This document shows, piece by piece, positions 15,108 through 21,835 of a stretch of DNA of 28,280 nt. The notes beneath the pieces are model-generated. The model was not told where the DNA came from. It saw nothing but the letters and a program-made list of their open reading frames with translations, and ran no database searches. The stretch is from an uncultured Collinsella sp. (GTDB lineage Bacteria; Actinomycetota; Coriobacteriia; Coriobacteriales; Coriobacteriaceae), in the NCBI GenBank assembly GCA_902489965.1, contig CABUCA010000021.1, positions 1 through 28,280 of the forward strand, given 5' to 3'. The position numbers and the translations under genes are program-made. The number at the start of each line of letters is the position of its first letter. The stretch's first letter is position 1.

Positions 15108-16550
15108 CTACTGCGCGTCCGCCATAGTGTCGGCGAGCTCCTTGTACCAGAGTGCCGACTGCTTGATGTAGCGTTTTTGCGTGTCGAAGTCGATGTAGAA
15201 CAGGCCGTAGCGCTTGTTATAGCCGTTGGCCCACGAGAACTGGTCCTGCAGGCTCCAGATAAAGTAGCCCTGGACGTCGACGCCCTCGGCGCGCGCCTGG
15301 AGCACCTTCTCCATGTGCTGGTCGACAAAGTCGATGCGCTCGGGATCGGCGACGATGCCGTTTGCGTCGGGCTCGGGGTCCTTGTGGCCCAGGCCGTTTT
15401 CGGTGATATAGATGACGGGGAGGTTGGGATAGGTGGCGCTGATGTGCTTGAGCGTGTCGTAGAGGCCTTGCGGGTAGATGAGCCAATCCCAGTCGGTGGT
15501 GGGGATACCCGGCATATCGACCTGCTGCCCGACGCCCTTAAACTTAAAGCACGAGGTGCCCTTGTCTCCGGTGCCGTTAAAGCTGTTGGTTGACTCGCCA
15601 TCGTAGGCGGCGATAAACGCCGACTGATAGTAGTTGAGGCCGAACATATCGTTGCGGGGCGCCGCCTTGGCGAGCTCCTCCATGTCGCTGTCCTCAACCG
15701 TAAGTGTGGCGTTGTTGGCACGCAGAATCTCGTTGATGAGTGAGAGGGTGCGCGCGGAGTAGTGACCCAGGAAGGCGCCGTCCATGATGAAGTCGGTGTA
15801 GAAGGCGTTGTACAGGTCGGCGGCGTGCTGGTCGGCGGGCGAGTCGGTGGCAGGATATGCCGGCGTCAGGACGTTGACCATGCCAATGCGTCCGCCCAGG
15901 TGCTCGGTCTCGTCAAGATCCTTATACAGGTTGACGGCGCGGGCGTGGGCAACGAGCTCGTTGTGCTGGCTCTGGATGCCGCTCGTCACATCAAAGTGAT
16001 GGTTGGGCGGGAAGTTGCCTTGGATGTATTGGGAGTGCGAGAGGCTGATGAGCTCGTTGATGGTGAACCAATTCTTGACCTCGCGGAACTCGCGGAAGCA
16101 GAACTCGGCATAGCGCACATAGGCGTCGACGGTCTTGCGGTTGAGCCAGTCGCCCTGGTTGAACAGGGCGGCGGGGGAGTCAAAGTGATGCAGGGACACA
16201 TAGGGCTCGACGCCATACTTTTTGCAGCAGGCGAACAGCTCGTGGTAGTGCTTAACGCCCTCGGCGAGGGGTTCGGCATCGTCGCCGTTGGGGAAGATGC
16301 GGGTCCAGGCGATGGACACACGAATGGCGTTGAGTCCATGCTCGGCAGAAAGGCGGATATCCTCCTCGTAGCGGTTGTAGAAATCACTGGCCGGGTCGGG
16401 CAAAAAGCGACCCTGGGCGACAAGGTAATCGTCCCACATGGTCTTACCCTTGCCTGCCACCTTCGTGGAACCTTCCGTTTGGTACGCGGCGGTTGCGGCG
16501 CCCCAAACAAAGCCCTTCGGCAGCTGCTGTACGCGGTTTAGCAAAGACAT
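15108..16550 (-). CDS. lacG: 6-phospho-beta-galactosidase, GH1 (cassette 2)
   Basis: 480 residues from the ATG at 16550, which has GAGGG nine bases upstream; the ATG at 16556 is too near that site. Acid/base Glu166 lies in FTINEL, nucleophile Glu384 in YITENGLG, and the phosphate-binding residues are Ser439, Lys446 and Tyr448 in FSWANGYNKRYGLFY, with Trp440 as in LacG. The FNGTGDKGTSCFKFKGVG block is LacG-like. It is the most divergent of the three enzymes, for example ELISLSHSQYIQG after the acid/base and a longer DPEPDANGIVADPER loop after the nucleophile, so its aglycone site may prefer another beta-galactoside. It is first in the operon, divergent from its LacI. Confidence 0.9.
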   Translation of the reverse strand: MSLLNRVQQLPKGFVWGAATAAYQTEGSTKVAGKGKTMWDDYLVAQGRFLPDPASDFYNRYEEDIRLSAEHGLNAIRVSIAWTRIFPNGDDAEPLAEGVKHYHELFACCKKYGVEPYVSLHHFDSPAALFNQGDWLNRKTVDAYVRYAEFCFREFREVKNWFTINELISLSHSQYIQGNFPPNHHFDVTSGIQSQHNELVAHARAVNLYKDLDETEHLGGRIGMVNVLTPAYPATDSPADQHAADLYNAFYTDFIMDGAFLGHYSARTLSLINEILRANNATLTVEDSDMEELAKAAPRNDMFGLNYYQSAFIAAYDGESTNSFNGTGDKGTSCFKFKGVGQQVDMPGIPTTDWDWLIYPQGLYDTLKHISATYPNLPVIYITENGLGHKDPEPDANGIVADPERIDFVDQHMEKVLQARAEGVDVQGYFIWSLQDQFSWANGYNKRYGLFYIDFDTQKRYIKQSALWYKELADTMADAQ

Positions 16551-16670
16551 ATGCATACACCCTCTCGTCTCGCTGTTCGATATTGTGCGTTTGCGCTCAG
16601 GAGGCTCCCTGGTTAGCGTTCAGCGGTGAAAAAGCCCGATAAACACTATCTTAAAATGATTAGAACCAAA

Positions 16671-16708
16671 ATGAGCACGTGAACATTTGACAATGAGCAC
16701 GTTAACAT
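16671..16708. promoter_or_regulatory. LacI operators 1 and 2, cassette 2
   Basis: ATGAGCACGTGAACAT (16671-16686) and ATGAGCACGTTAACAT (16693-16708), 22 bp apart, so on the same face of the helix. They lie 121 bp upstream of lacG. Confidence 0.75.
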
Positions 16709-16747
16709 CCGGCTGGGATGTATAGAAACAAAACAACTTCAAACAGC

Positions 16748-16779
16748 CGCGAACGGTTGTATTTGTTCGGTAAGCGGTT
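16748..16779 (+). promoter_or_regulatory. Two shared CGGTRAACGGTT-type motifs, cassette 2
   Basis: CCGCGAACGGTT (16748-16759) and CGGTAAGCGGTT (16768-16779), 20 bp apart. The second ends five bp before the TTGACA of the lacI promoter. Confidence 0.45.
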
Positions 16780-16783
16780 TTGA

Positions 16784-16813
16784 TTGACAGAAGTTTTCAT
16801 GTTGTGGTATATG
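16784..16813 (+). promoter_or_regulatory. Promoter of lacI, cassette 2
   Basis: Perfect TTGACA (16784-16789), 18-bp spacer, TATATG (16808-16813). The predicted transcript start falls near 16820, next to an operator copy. Confidence 0.55.
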
Positions 16814-16824
16814 GCTCGGGTATC

Positions 16825-16840
16825 ATGAGCACGTTATCAA
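16825..16840. promoter_or_regulatory. LacI operator 3, cassette 2 (autoregulation)
   Basis: ATGAGCACGTTATCAA matches the two upstream operators at 13 and 14 of 16 positions. Lying at the predicted lacI start point, it suggests self-repression, and DNA looping to the sites near 16690 is possible. Confidence 0.7.
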
Positions 16841-16891
16841 TGTATGTACGATGCGCCATGGGCGCGGGGAATAGTTGGGAAGCAGGTTAGC

Positions 16892-17929
16892 GTGGAAGGC
16901 ATGGCTCAGCAAACAAGGAATGGTCATTCGGCGAGCGCGGCAGAGGTTGCGGCGCTCGCTGGCGTGAGCCGCCAGACTGTGTCTCGCGTGGTCAACGGTA
17001 TGCCTAACGTGACGGAAAAGACGCGCAAGCGTGTGCTGGCCGCCATGGAAGAGCTGGGCTTTCGTCCCAATTTTGCTGGAGCGGCGTTGCGCGGCGGGTC
17101 GTATCGTTCTATTGGCCTGTGCATGTACAACATCACACGTGTCGGTAACCTGGCGACGCTCGAGGGTATCATGCAAGCGGCGCGCGAGCACGATTTTGCC
17201 GTCACTATGATCGAGATGGGCGGCGACAAGCCCTATACACTTGCCGATGCCTCGCGCCGCATGGTCGAGCGACCCGTCGACGGCATGATTCTCAACATGA
17301 ACCGCATGGCTCCCGATTTTGAGGAGTTTGTTCCCCAGCCGGGAGTGCGAACGGTCATCCTGTCCATGTATGCGCATCCGCGCTGCACGACGATCGACTC
17401 CGACCAGTATGGTTCGTGCGAGCTGTTGACCAATTATCTGCTGGAACATGGTCACTCGAATATGCGGTTTGTGGCGGGTCCGGAAAACTCGATTTCCTCG
17501 CGTTTTCGTGAGGCCGGTTGGCGCGATACGCTGGGTCGTGCTCATGTCGATGCCGCTCCGATGCTGCGTGGCGATTGGAGTGCGGACAGTGGGTACGCCA
17601 TGGGCGAGCGGATTGCGGCCGAGGTGCTTGCCGGCGGGTCGCAGGCGCCGACTGCCGTGCTTGCGGCAAATGACCAGATGGCGCTGGGCGTTATCGCCGC
17701 GCTCGAGAACGCGGGCCTGTCCGTGCCCGACGACGTGAGCGTGGTTGGTATCGACGACGCACTCGAGGGACTTGTTCCTCACAATCGGCTGACGACGCTG
17801 CGATTTGATTTGCGCGGTGTCGGTAAGCTTGCGTTTGAGGCGGCGATTGGAGAGAGCTCGTCTATCGAGGCGATTCATGTGCCGAGTACGCTGGTCGAAC
17901 GCTCGACTGTTAGGGACATACGGGGTTAG
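16892..17929 (+). CDS. LacI-family transcriptional regulator (cassette 2)
   Basis: 345 residues from a GTG with AGCAGG upstream; the ATG at 16901 has its purine run too close. An upstream ATG at 16844 is open but lies close to the predicted transcript start. HTH: SAAEVAALAGVSRQTVSRVVNGMPNV, specificity pair Arg-Gln. Hinge NFAGAALRGG, then the sugar-binding domain (SIGLCMYNITRVGN, PVDGMILNMNRM, TTIDSDQYGSCELLTNYLLEHGHSNMRFVAG, AVLAANDQMALGVIAAL, VPDDVSVVGIDDA). It is divergent from lacG and likely acts at the three ATGAGCACGT sites. The effector is unknown. Repeat cluster D begins 14 bp past its stop. Confidence 0.88.
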   Translation: MEGMAQQTRNGHSASAAEVAALAGVSRQTVSRVVNGMPNVTEKTRKRVLAAMEELGFRPNFAGAALRGGSYRSIGLCMYNITRVGNLATLEGIMQAAREHDFAVTMIEMGGDKPYTLADASRRMVERPVDGMILNMNRMAPDFEEFVPQPGVRTVILSMYAHPRCTTIDSDQYGSCELLTNYLLEHGHSNMRFVAGPENSISSRFREAGWRDTLGRAHVDAAPMLRGDWSADSGYAMGERIAAEVLAGGSQAPTAVLAANDQMALGVIAALENAGLSVPDDVSVVGIDDALEGLVPHNRLTTLRFDLRGVGKLAFEAAIGESSSIEAIHVPSTLVERSTVRDIRG

Positions 17930-17943
17930 GTCCTACTCCGTTT

Positions 17944-18081
17944 GTCTCGATTTGTAACAGGTAGACGGTCAAAAGCGGGCTACGTGTTACAGATTTAGAT
18001 TCTTCGGAAAGAGTAATCCTGTTCGTCTCAATCTGTAACAGCTAGGACCAAAAAACTCGGCTAGATGTTACAGATCGAGAC
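17944..18081. repeat. Palindromic repeat cluster D (2 copies)
   Basis: Copies at 17944-18000 (TAGACGG loop type) and 18025-18081 (CTCGGCTAG type), pitch 81 bp, the same order as cluster A. It separates the convergent ends of lacI 2 and lacG 3. Confidence 0.9.
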
Positions 18082-18107
18082 AAACGGCTCCCGACCAGCC
18101 CAAAAAC

Positions 18108-18150
18108 AAAAAGACCGGGGGCGGCGCGCCGTGTGACGTGCCGCCCCCGG
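18108..18150 (-). terminator. Rho-independent terminator of cassette 3
   Basis: On the minus strand CCGGGGGCGGC pairs with GCCGCCCCCGG, followed by TCTTTTTG. It lies 46 bp past the lacG stop. Confidence 0.88.
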
Positions 18151-18196
18151 CTGAGAAATGGGGACAGGTTGTGTGAGCGGGCAACCCCGCCAGCCA

Positions 18197-19636
18197 CTAG
18201 TCCAGACGACGGGTCTGCGCCACGTGCTTGTACCAGTAGGCGCTTGCCTTGGGCGTGCGCTTCTGGGTTTCAAAGTCAACGTAGAAGAAGCCGTAACGCT
18301 TGTTGTAGCCATTGGTCCAGGAGAACTGATCCTGCAGGCTCCACAGGAAGTAGCCGCCCACGTTGACGCCCACCTCCATGGCCTTGAGCAACCAGCGCAG
18401 GTGCTGCTCGATGTAGTCGATGCGCGGCTGGTCGTCCACAAAGCCGTCTTTGTAGGGGTCCTTGTAGCCCATGCCGTTCTCGGTGATGAAGATCTGCTTG
18501 TAGTTGGGGTAGCGCTGCTTAATGTAGACGAGCAGATCGAACAGGCCCTCGGGATAGATGATCCAGTCCCAGTCGGTGGTGGGGATGCCAGGCTTGTTCA
18601 CATGCTCGCCAATGCCCTTGACGCGCCAACGGCCGGTGCCCTTCTCGCCCGTACCGTTGTGGTGCAGGTCGTTCTCGCCGTCGTAAGCCTTCAAAAAACG
18701 GCACTGGTAGTTGTTAACGCCCAGGTAGTCGTTGTAGAGCGCGGCCTCGCGCATGATTTCCAGATCCTCGTCTAGGATCTGGATGGTGCCACCCGAGACG
18801 GCGGCCAGGCGGTTGGCGCACTCGAGGGTGTCGGGCGCGTAGTCGCCGCGGAAGGTGGCGTCGAGCAAGAACTGGTTTTGCAGCACGTGCTCGTTGTTGG
18901 CGGCCTTGATATCGGCGGGGTCGTTCTCGTTGAGCGGATACTTAAACTCCAACGACTGAATGACGCCGATCTTGCCCTTAAAACCGCCGTTGTGGAAGGC
19001 CAGCACTGCCTTGGCGTGGGCGAGCATCATGTTGTGCTCGCACTGGAAGGCCTCGGCCAGATGCGCCTTGACGCCACCGGGGAAGGTGCCCTCGATGTAG
19101 GTGTTGGAGGCATCGGCCCAAATCTCGTTAAAGGTGAACCAGTAGGTCACCTGGTCGGCGTACTCCTTAAAGCAGAAGGTGGCAAAGTCCACAAAGGCGT
19201 CGATGGTCTCGCGGTTGAGGAAATCGCCCTTCTCAAAGAGGGGCAGCGGCGTGTCGAAGTGATGCAGCGTGACGAACGGCTCAACGTGGTGCTTATGGCA
19301 CTCGGCGAAGAGATCGTGGTAGAACTGCACGCCCTCGGGGTTGATTTCGCCGGTACCGTTGGGGAAGATGCGGCTCCAGGCGATGGAGAGGCGAATGCCG
19401 TTGATGCCAAACTCCTCGCACAGCTCCAGATCGACGGGGTACTGGTTGTAGAAGTCCGAAGCGGGATCGGGGGAGAAGCGGCCCTGGGCCTCCAGGAAGT
19501 CGTCCCAGGCGACTTTGCCCTTACCGTGAGTGCGGGTCTCGCCCTCTACCTGGTAGGCAGCAGTGGCGCCGCCAAAGACAAAGTCCTCGGGAAACTGCGC
19601 GGGCGGGTTGGTGACGCTAGCAGGGTTAACGGACAT
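18197..19636 (-). CDS. lacG: 6-phospho-beta-galactosidase, GH1 (cassette 3)
   Basis: 479 residues. Acid/base Glu171 in FTFNEIW, nucleophile Glu386 in FITENGMG, phosphate-binding Ser439, Lys446 and Tyr448 with the LacG-type Trp440 in FSWTNGYNKRYGFFY. HHNGTGEKGTGRWRVKGIGE and TTDWDWIIYPEGLFD are typical LacG blocks. It carries about six extra N-terminal residues relative to the cassette 1 enzyme, to which it is otherwise closest. GGAT six bases before ATG is a weak ribosome site, so translation may depend on lacE upstream, 66 bp away with a hairpin between. The role is hydrolysis of the product of the cassette 3 EIICB to galactose-6-phosphate. Confidence 0.9.
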   Translation of the reverse strand: MSVNPASVTNPPAQFPEDFVFGGATAAYQVEGETRTHGKGKVAWDDFLEAQGRFSPDPASDFYNQYPVDLELCEEFGINGIRLSIAWSRIFPNGTGEINPEGVQFYHDLFAECHKHHVEPFVTLHHFDTPLPLFEKGDFLNRETIDAFVDFATFCFKEYADQVTYWFTFNEIWADASNTYIEGTFPGGVKAHLAEAFQCEHNMMLAHAKAVLAFHNGGFKGKIGVIQSLEFKYPLNENDPADIKAANNEHVLQNQFLLDATFRGDYAPDTLECANRLAAVSGGTIQILDEDLEIMREAALYNDYLGVNNYQCRFLKAYDGENDLHHNGTGEKGTGRWRVKGIGEHVNKPGIPTTDWDWIIYPEGLFDLLVYIKQRYPNYKQIFITENGMGYKDPYKDGFVDDQPRIDYIEQHLRWLLKAMEVGVNVGGYFLWSLQDQFSWTNGYNKRYGFFYVDFETQKRTPKASAYWYKHVAQTRRLD

Positions 19637-19659
19637 GATGATCCAATCGTCTAAATCGA

Positions 19660-19693
19660 AGGGCCAGCCGGTCTTGGATGGTCGGCTGGCCCT
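19660..19693 (-). promoter_or_regulatory. Intercistronic hairpin lacE-lacG, cassette 3
   Basis: A perfect 11-bp stem: AGGGCCAGCCG (19660-19670) with CGGCTGGCCCT (19683-19693). No T-run follows. It fills most of the 66-bp gap and begins nine bp after the lacE stop. Confidence 0.7.
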
Positions 19694-19702
19694 GAGCGTT
19701 AC

Positions 19703-21478
19703 TTACTTAGAGAGCTGTTCACTCACGAAGGCGAGAGACTTATCGCCGTTCTGGGAGAGCTCGATGTATTGCTTGCCACGGCAGGCGACGCACTTGTTGC
19801 CCACGCGCTCGCAGTCCTTCTGCAGGTCGGCCAGGTAGCTCGCGGCCTGCGGGGCCAGGACGACTAGGTCAAAGTCGGGGAGCATGTCAACGTGGTTGCC
19901 GTATGCCTCGGCAGCGGTCTCAAGATTGATGCCGCGCTCCTTGGCGGCCTTGGCCAGCGCGTTGGCGAGCAGGCCCGAGGTGCCGCCACCCTGGCAGAGC
20001 ACGAGCACGCGCTTGCCGTTGAGGTCGCTGGCGGTCGTTGCCTCGGCAGCGGGTGCTGCAGAAGCGGCGGGGGCGTCGACCTTCACGGCCTCGGCAGCAG
20101 CGCCGGCGGCAACGCTCTTGGCGTCAGCCTTGCCCTGGAAGGCATCGTTGAGCTTGGCAGCCTTCTCGGCGTTCTTGGCGGCGAGCTCCTCCTCGGAAAT
20201 CTCGGCCTCCTCGGCGCACTTCTGGGCGTCATAGGCACGGAAGAACGGATAGTACAGAACGAAGTCGACGACCAGGATAAGGGCGAGCATCACAAAGGCG
20301 AGCGGCTGGAAGCCCAGGCCCATGATGGTGCCGATGGGGCCGGGGACGGTCCAGGGCAGGGTGTACATAAAGCCGTTCATGCCCAAGAAGTCGATAAAGA
20401 TCTTGAGGATCCAGATATTGGCGATCGGGGCAAAGACAAACGGGACAAAGAAGACGGGGTTGAGCACGATGGGTGCGGCGAACAACAGCGGTTCGTTGAC
20501 AGCGAAGCAGACCGGGACGATGGCGGCCTTACCGACAGCGCGCATCTCCTGAGACTTGGCCAGGAAGCAGAACATAAAGACCAGGACGAGCGTGGCGCCG
20601 GTGCCGCCCATGCAGACGACGAAGTACTGGGCACCCTGGGTCAGAACAGCGGAAGCGTGCTGACCGGCCTGGAACGCAGCCAGGTTGTCGGTCATGTTGG
20701 CAACGAGGGCGGCGGCGATGGCAGGCTCGACGATCGAGGGGCCGTGGACGCCCACGAACCAGAACAGGCTCATGGCGCCGTAGATCACAGCGAGGCCGAT
20801 GTAGCCGTCGGCAGCGGTGAACAGGGGCTGGAACACCTGGATTACGCCCTGGGCAAAGCAGAAGCCAAAGGCAGCGCGGAAGGCGATGTCAAAGACCCAA
20901 AAGACGGTGATGCAGACGGAGAAGGGGATGATGTCCTTAAAGGTCTGCGAGATGTTGGGCGGAACCTGCTCGGGCATCTTGACGGTGATGTTGCGCTTAA
21001 TGAAGAACTTGTAGATGATGCCGGTCACAAACGCAGCGATGAAGGCGGTCAGCAGGCCTTTGGAACCAAGGTAGGTGGTGTTGAAGCCGCTGGCGGCGTC
21101 CGTGGCGATCGTGTCGCTCGAAAGGAGCAAGAAGCCGATGATGGCCGCGCACATGCACGAGATGAAGTTGATCTGATTGTTCTTGGGCAGGTCGCGGTTC
21201 TGCGCGTCGGCGAAGTGCTTGGCCGTGGTGGCGGCGCAGGCGATGGCCAGGATGCCCATGGAGTAGTTGTAGCACTTCCACAGGGCGTTGTTGATGTCAT
21301 CGGGCCAGTAGAAACCCCAGATGTTGGGGACCGAGGCTACCAGGCAGAAGATGGACGAGAAGATGATGATGGGGATGACGGAGATAAAGCCGTCGCGAAT
21401 CGCCTTGAGATACTTGTTGCGGGCGATCGCGTTGAAAAAGGGCTGGCCCTTTTCGATGATGGCGATGAGTTGCTCCAT
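19703..21478 (-). CDS. lacE: PTS lactose-specific EIICB transporter (cassette 3)
   Basis: 591 residues and the copy nearest to Firmicutes LacE: MEQLIAIIEKGQPFFNAIARNKYLKAIRDGF, VPNIWGFYWP, KNNQINFISCM, GVHGPS, AVNEPLLFAAPIVLNP and LGMNGFMYTLPW. The linker is Glu/Ala-rich. EIIB has the phospho-Cys at about residue 495 in VLVLCQGGGTS. This EIIB differs most from the others (DFDLVVLAPQAASYLADLQ) and has three extra Cys residues (KDCERVGNKCVACRG). AGGAG lies before the ATG. It is the cassette next to lacF, so it may be the ancestral lactose transporter, with the others added later. That order is an inference. Confidence 0.92.
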   Translation of the reverse strand: MEQLIAIIEKGQPFFNAIARNKYLKAIRDGFISVIPIIIFSSIFCLVASVPNIWGFYWPDDINNALWKCYNYSMGILAIACAATTAKHFADAQNRDLPKNNQINFISCMCAAIIGFLLLSSDTIATDAASGFNTTYLGSKGLLTAFIAAFVTGIIYKFFIKRNITVKMPEQVPPNISQTFKDIIPFSVCITVFWVFDIAFRAAFGFCFAQGVIQVFQPLFTAADGYIGLAVIYGAMSLFWFVGVHGPSIVEPAIAAALVANMTDNLAAFQAGQHASAVLTQGAQYFVVCMGGTGATLVLVFMFCFLAKSQEMRAVGKAAIVPVCFAVNEPLLFAAPIVLNPVFFVPFVFAPIANIWILKIFIDFLGMNGFMYTLPWTVPGPIGTIMGLGFQPLAFVMLALILVVDFVLYYPFFRAYDAQKCAEEAEISEEELAAKNAEKAAKLNDAFQGKADAKSVAAGAAAEAVKVDAPAASAAPAAEATTASDLNGKRVLVLCQGGGTSGLLANALAKAAKERGINLETAAEAYGNHVDMLPDFDLVVLAPQAASYLADLQKDCERVGNKCVACRGKQYIELSQNGDKSLAFVSEQLSK

Positions 21479-21540
21479 GCAATGCTCCTAAGAGTCGGTG
21501 GGTTAGCAACGATGGTAGCTTTTGGCGTTCAGTTGCCAAA

Positions 21541-21556
21541 ATGTTGACGTTGCCAT
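21541..21556. promoter_or_regulatory. LacI operator 1, cassette 3
   Basis: ATGTTGACGTTGCCAT; its complement ATGGCAACGTCAACAT matches the copy at 21661 at 15 of 16 bases. It lies 62 bp before lacE, in the likely leader or promoter. Confidence 0.75.
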
Positions 21557-21566
21557 TTTGCGACAC

Positions 21567-21595
21567 AAAAAAAGACACGAACCGGTGGTTCCTGT
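21567..21595 (-). terminator. Terminator-like hairpin in the lacE leader, cassette 3
   Basis: On the minus strand ACAGGAACC-ACC-GGTTCGTGT (one mismatch) is followed by C and seven T. It lies about 90 bp upstream of lacE between two operators, with no minus-strand gene behind it, so an attenuator is possible. Confidence 0.55.
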
Positions 21596-21660
21596 GCCTG
21601 CGAACCGTCGATTCCTTATGCGTAAACGTTTGAGCCGCCCGGTGGCTCTGTGTTTGCACA

Positions 21661-21676
21661 ATGGCAACGTTAACAT
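21661..21676. promoter_or_regulatory. LacI operator 2, cassette 3
   Basis: ATGGCAACGTTAACAT, opposite in orientation to the copy 120 bp away at 21541. The spacing would allow looping. Confidence 0.75.
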
Positions 21677-21712
21677 TTGGGCGCCAAAAGCCGTTTGGGG
21701 AAGCAAAAGTGT

Positions 21713-21724
21713 CGGTGAACGGTA
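21713..21724 (+). promoter_or_regulatory. Shared CGGTGAACGGTA motif, cassette 3
   Basis: TCGGTGAACGGT from 21712 is identical to the complement of 4687-4698. It lies about 40 bp before a TATACT (21764) that may be the lacI -10. Confidence 0.45.
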
Positions 21725-21835
21725 GGTTTTGGGTGGTGAGCGTATGGTGGGGGAGGCGTTGGATATACTTGAAGGCGTTAAAAATGACTGCGTAGGGTGC
21801 CACCAATGGCATCGTCGACATAGAAAGATCGACCT

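Noticed and set aside
13102..15171. Long plus-strand frame of 689 codons
   Set aside because: Antisense shadow of lacE in cassette 2; Gly/Asp/Gln-rich translation with no family resemblance and no ribosome site.
21806..21823. Short leader peptide ATG GCA TCG TCG ACA TAG before lacI 3
   Set aside because: Only five codons with no ribosome site and no paired hairpins that would suggest attenuation.
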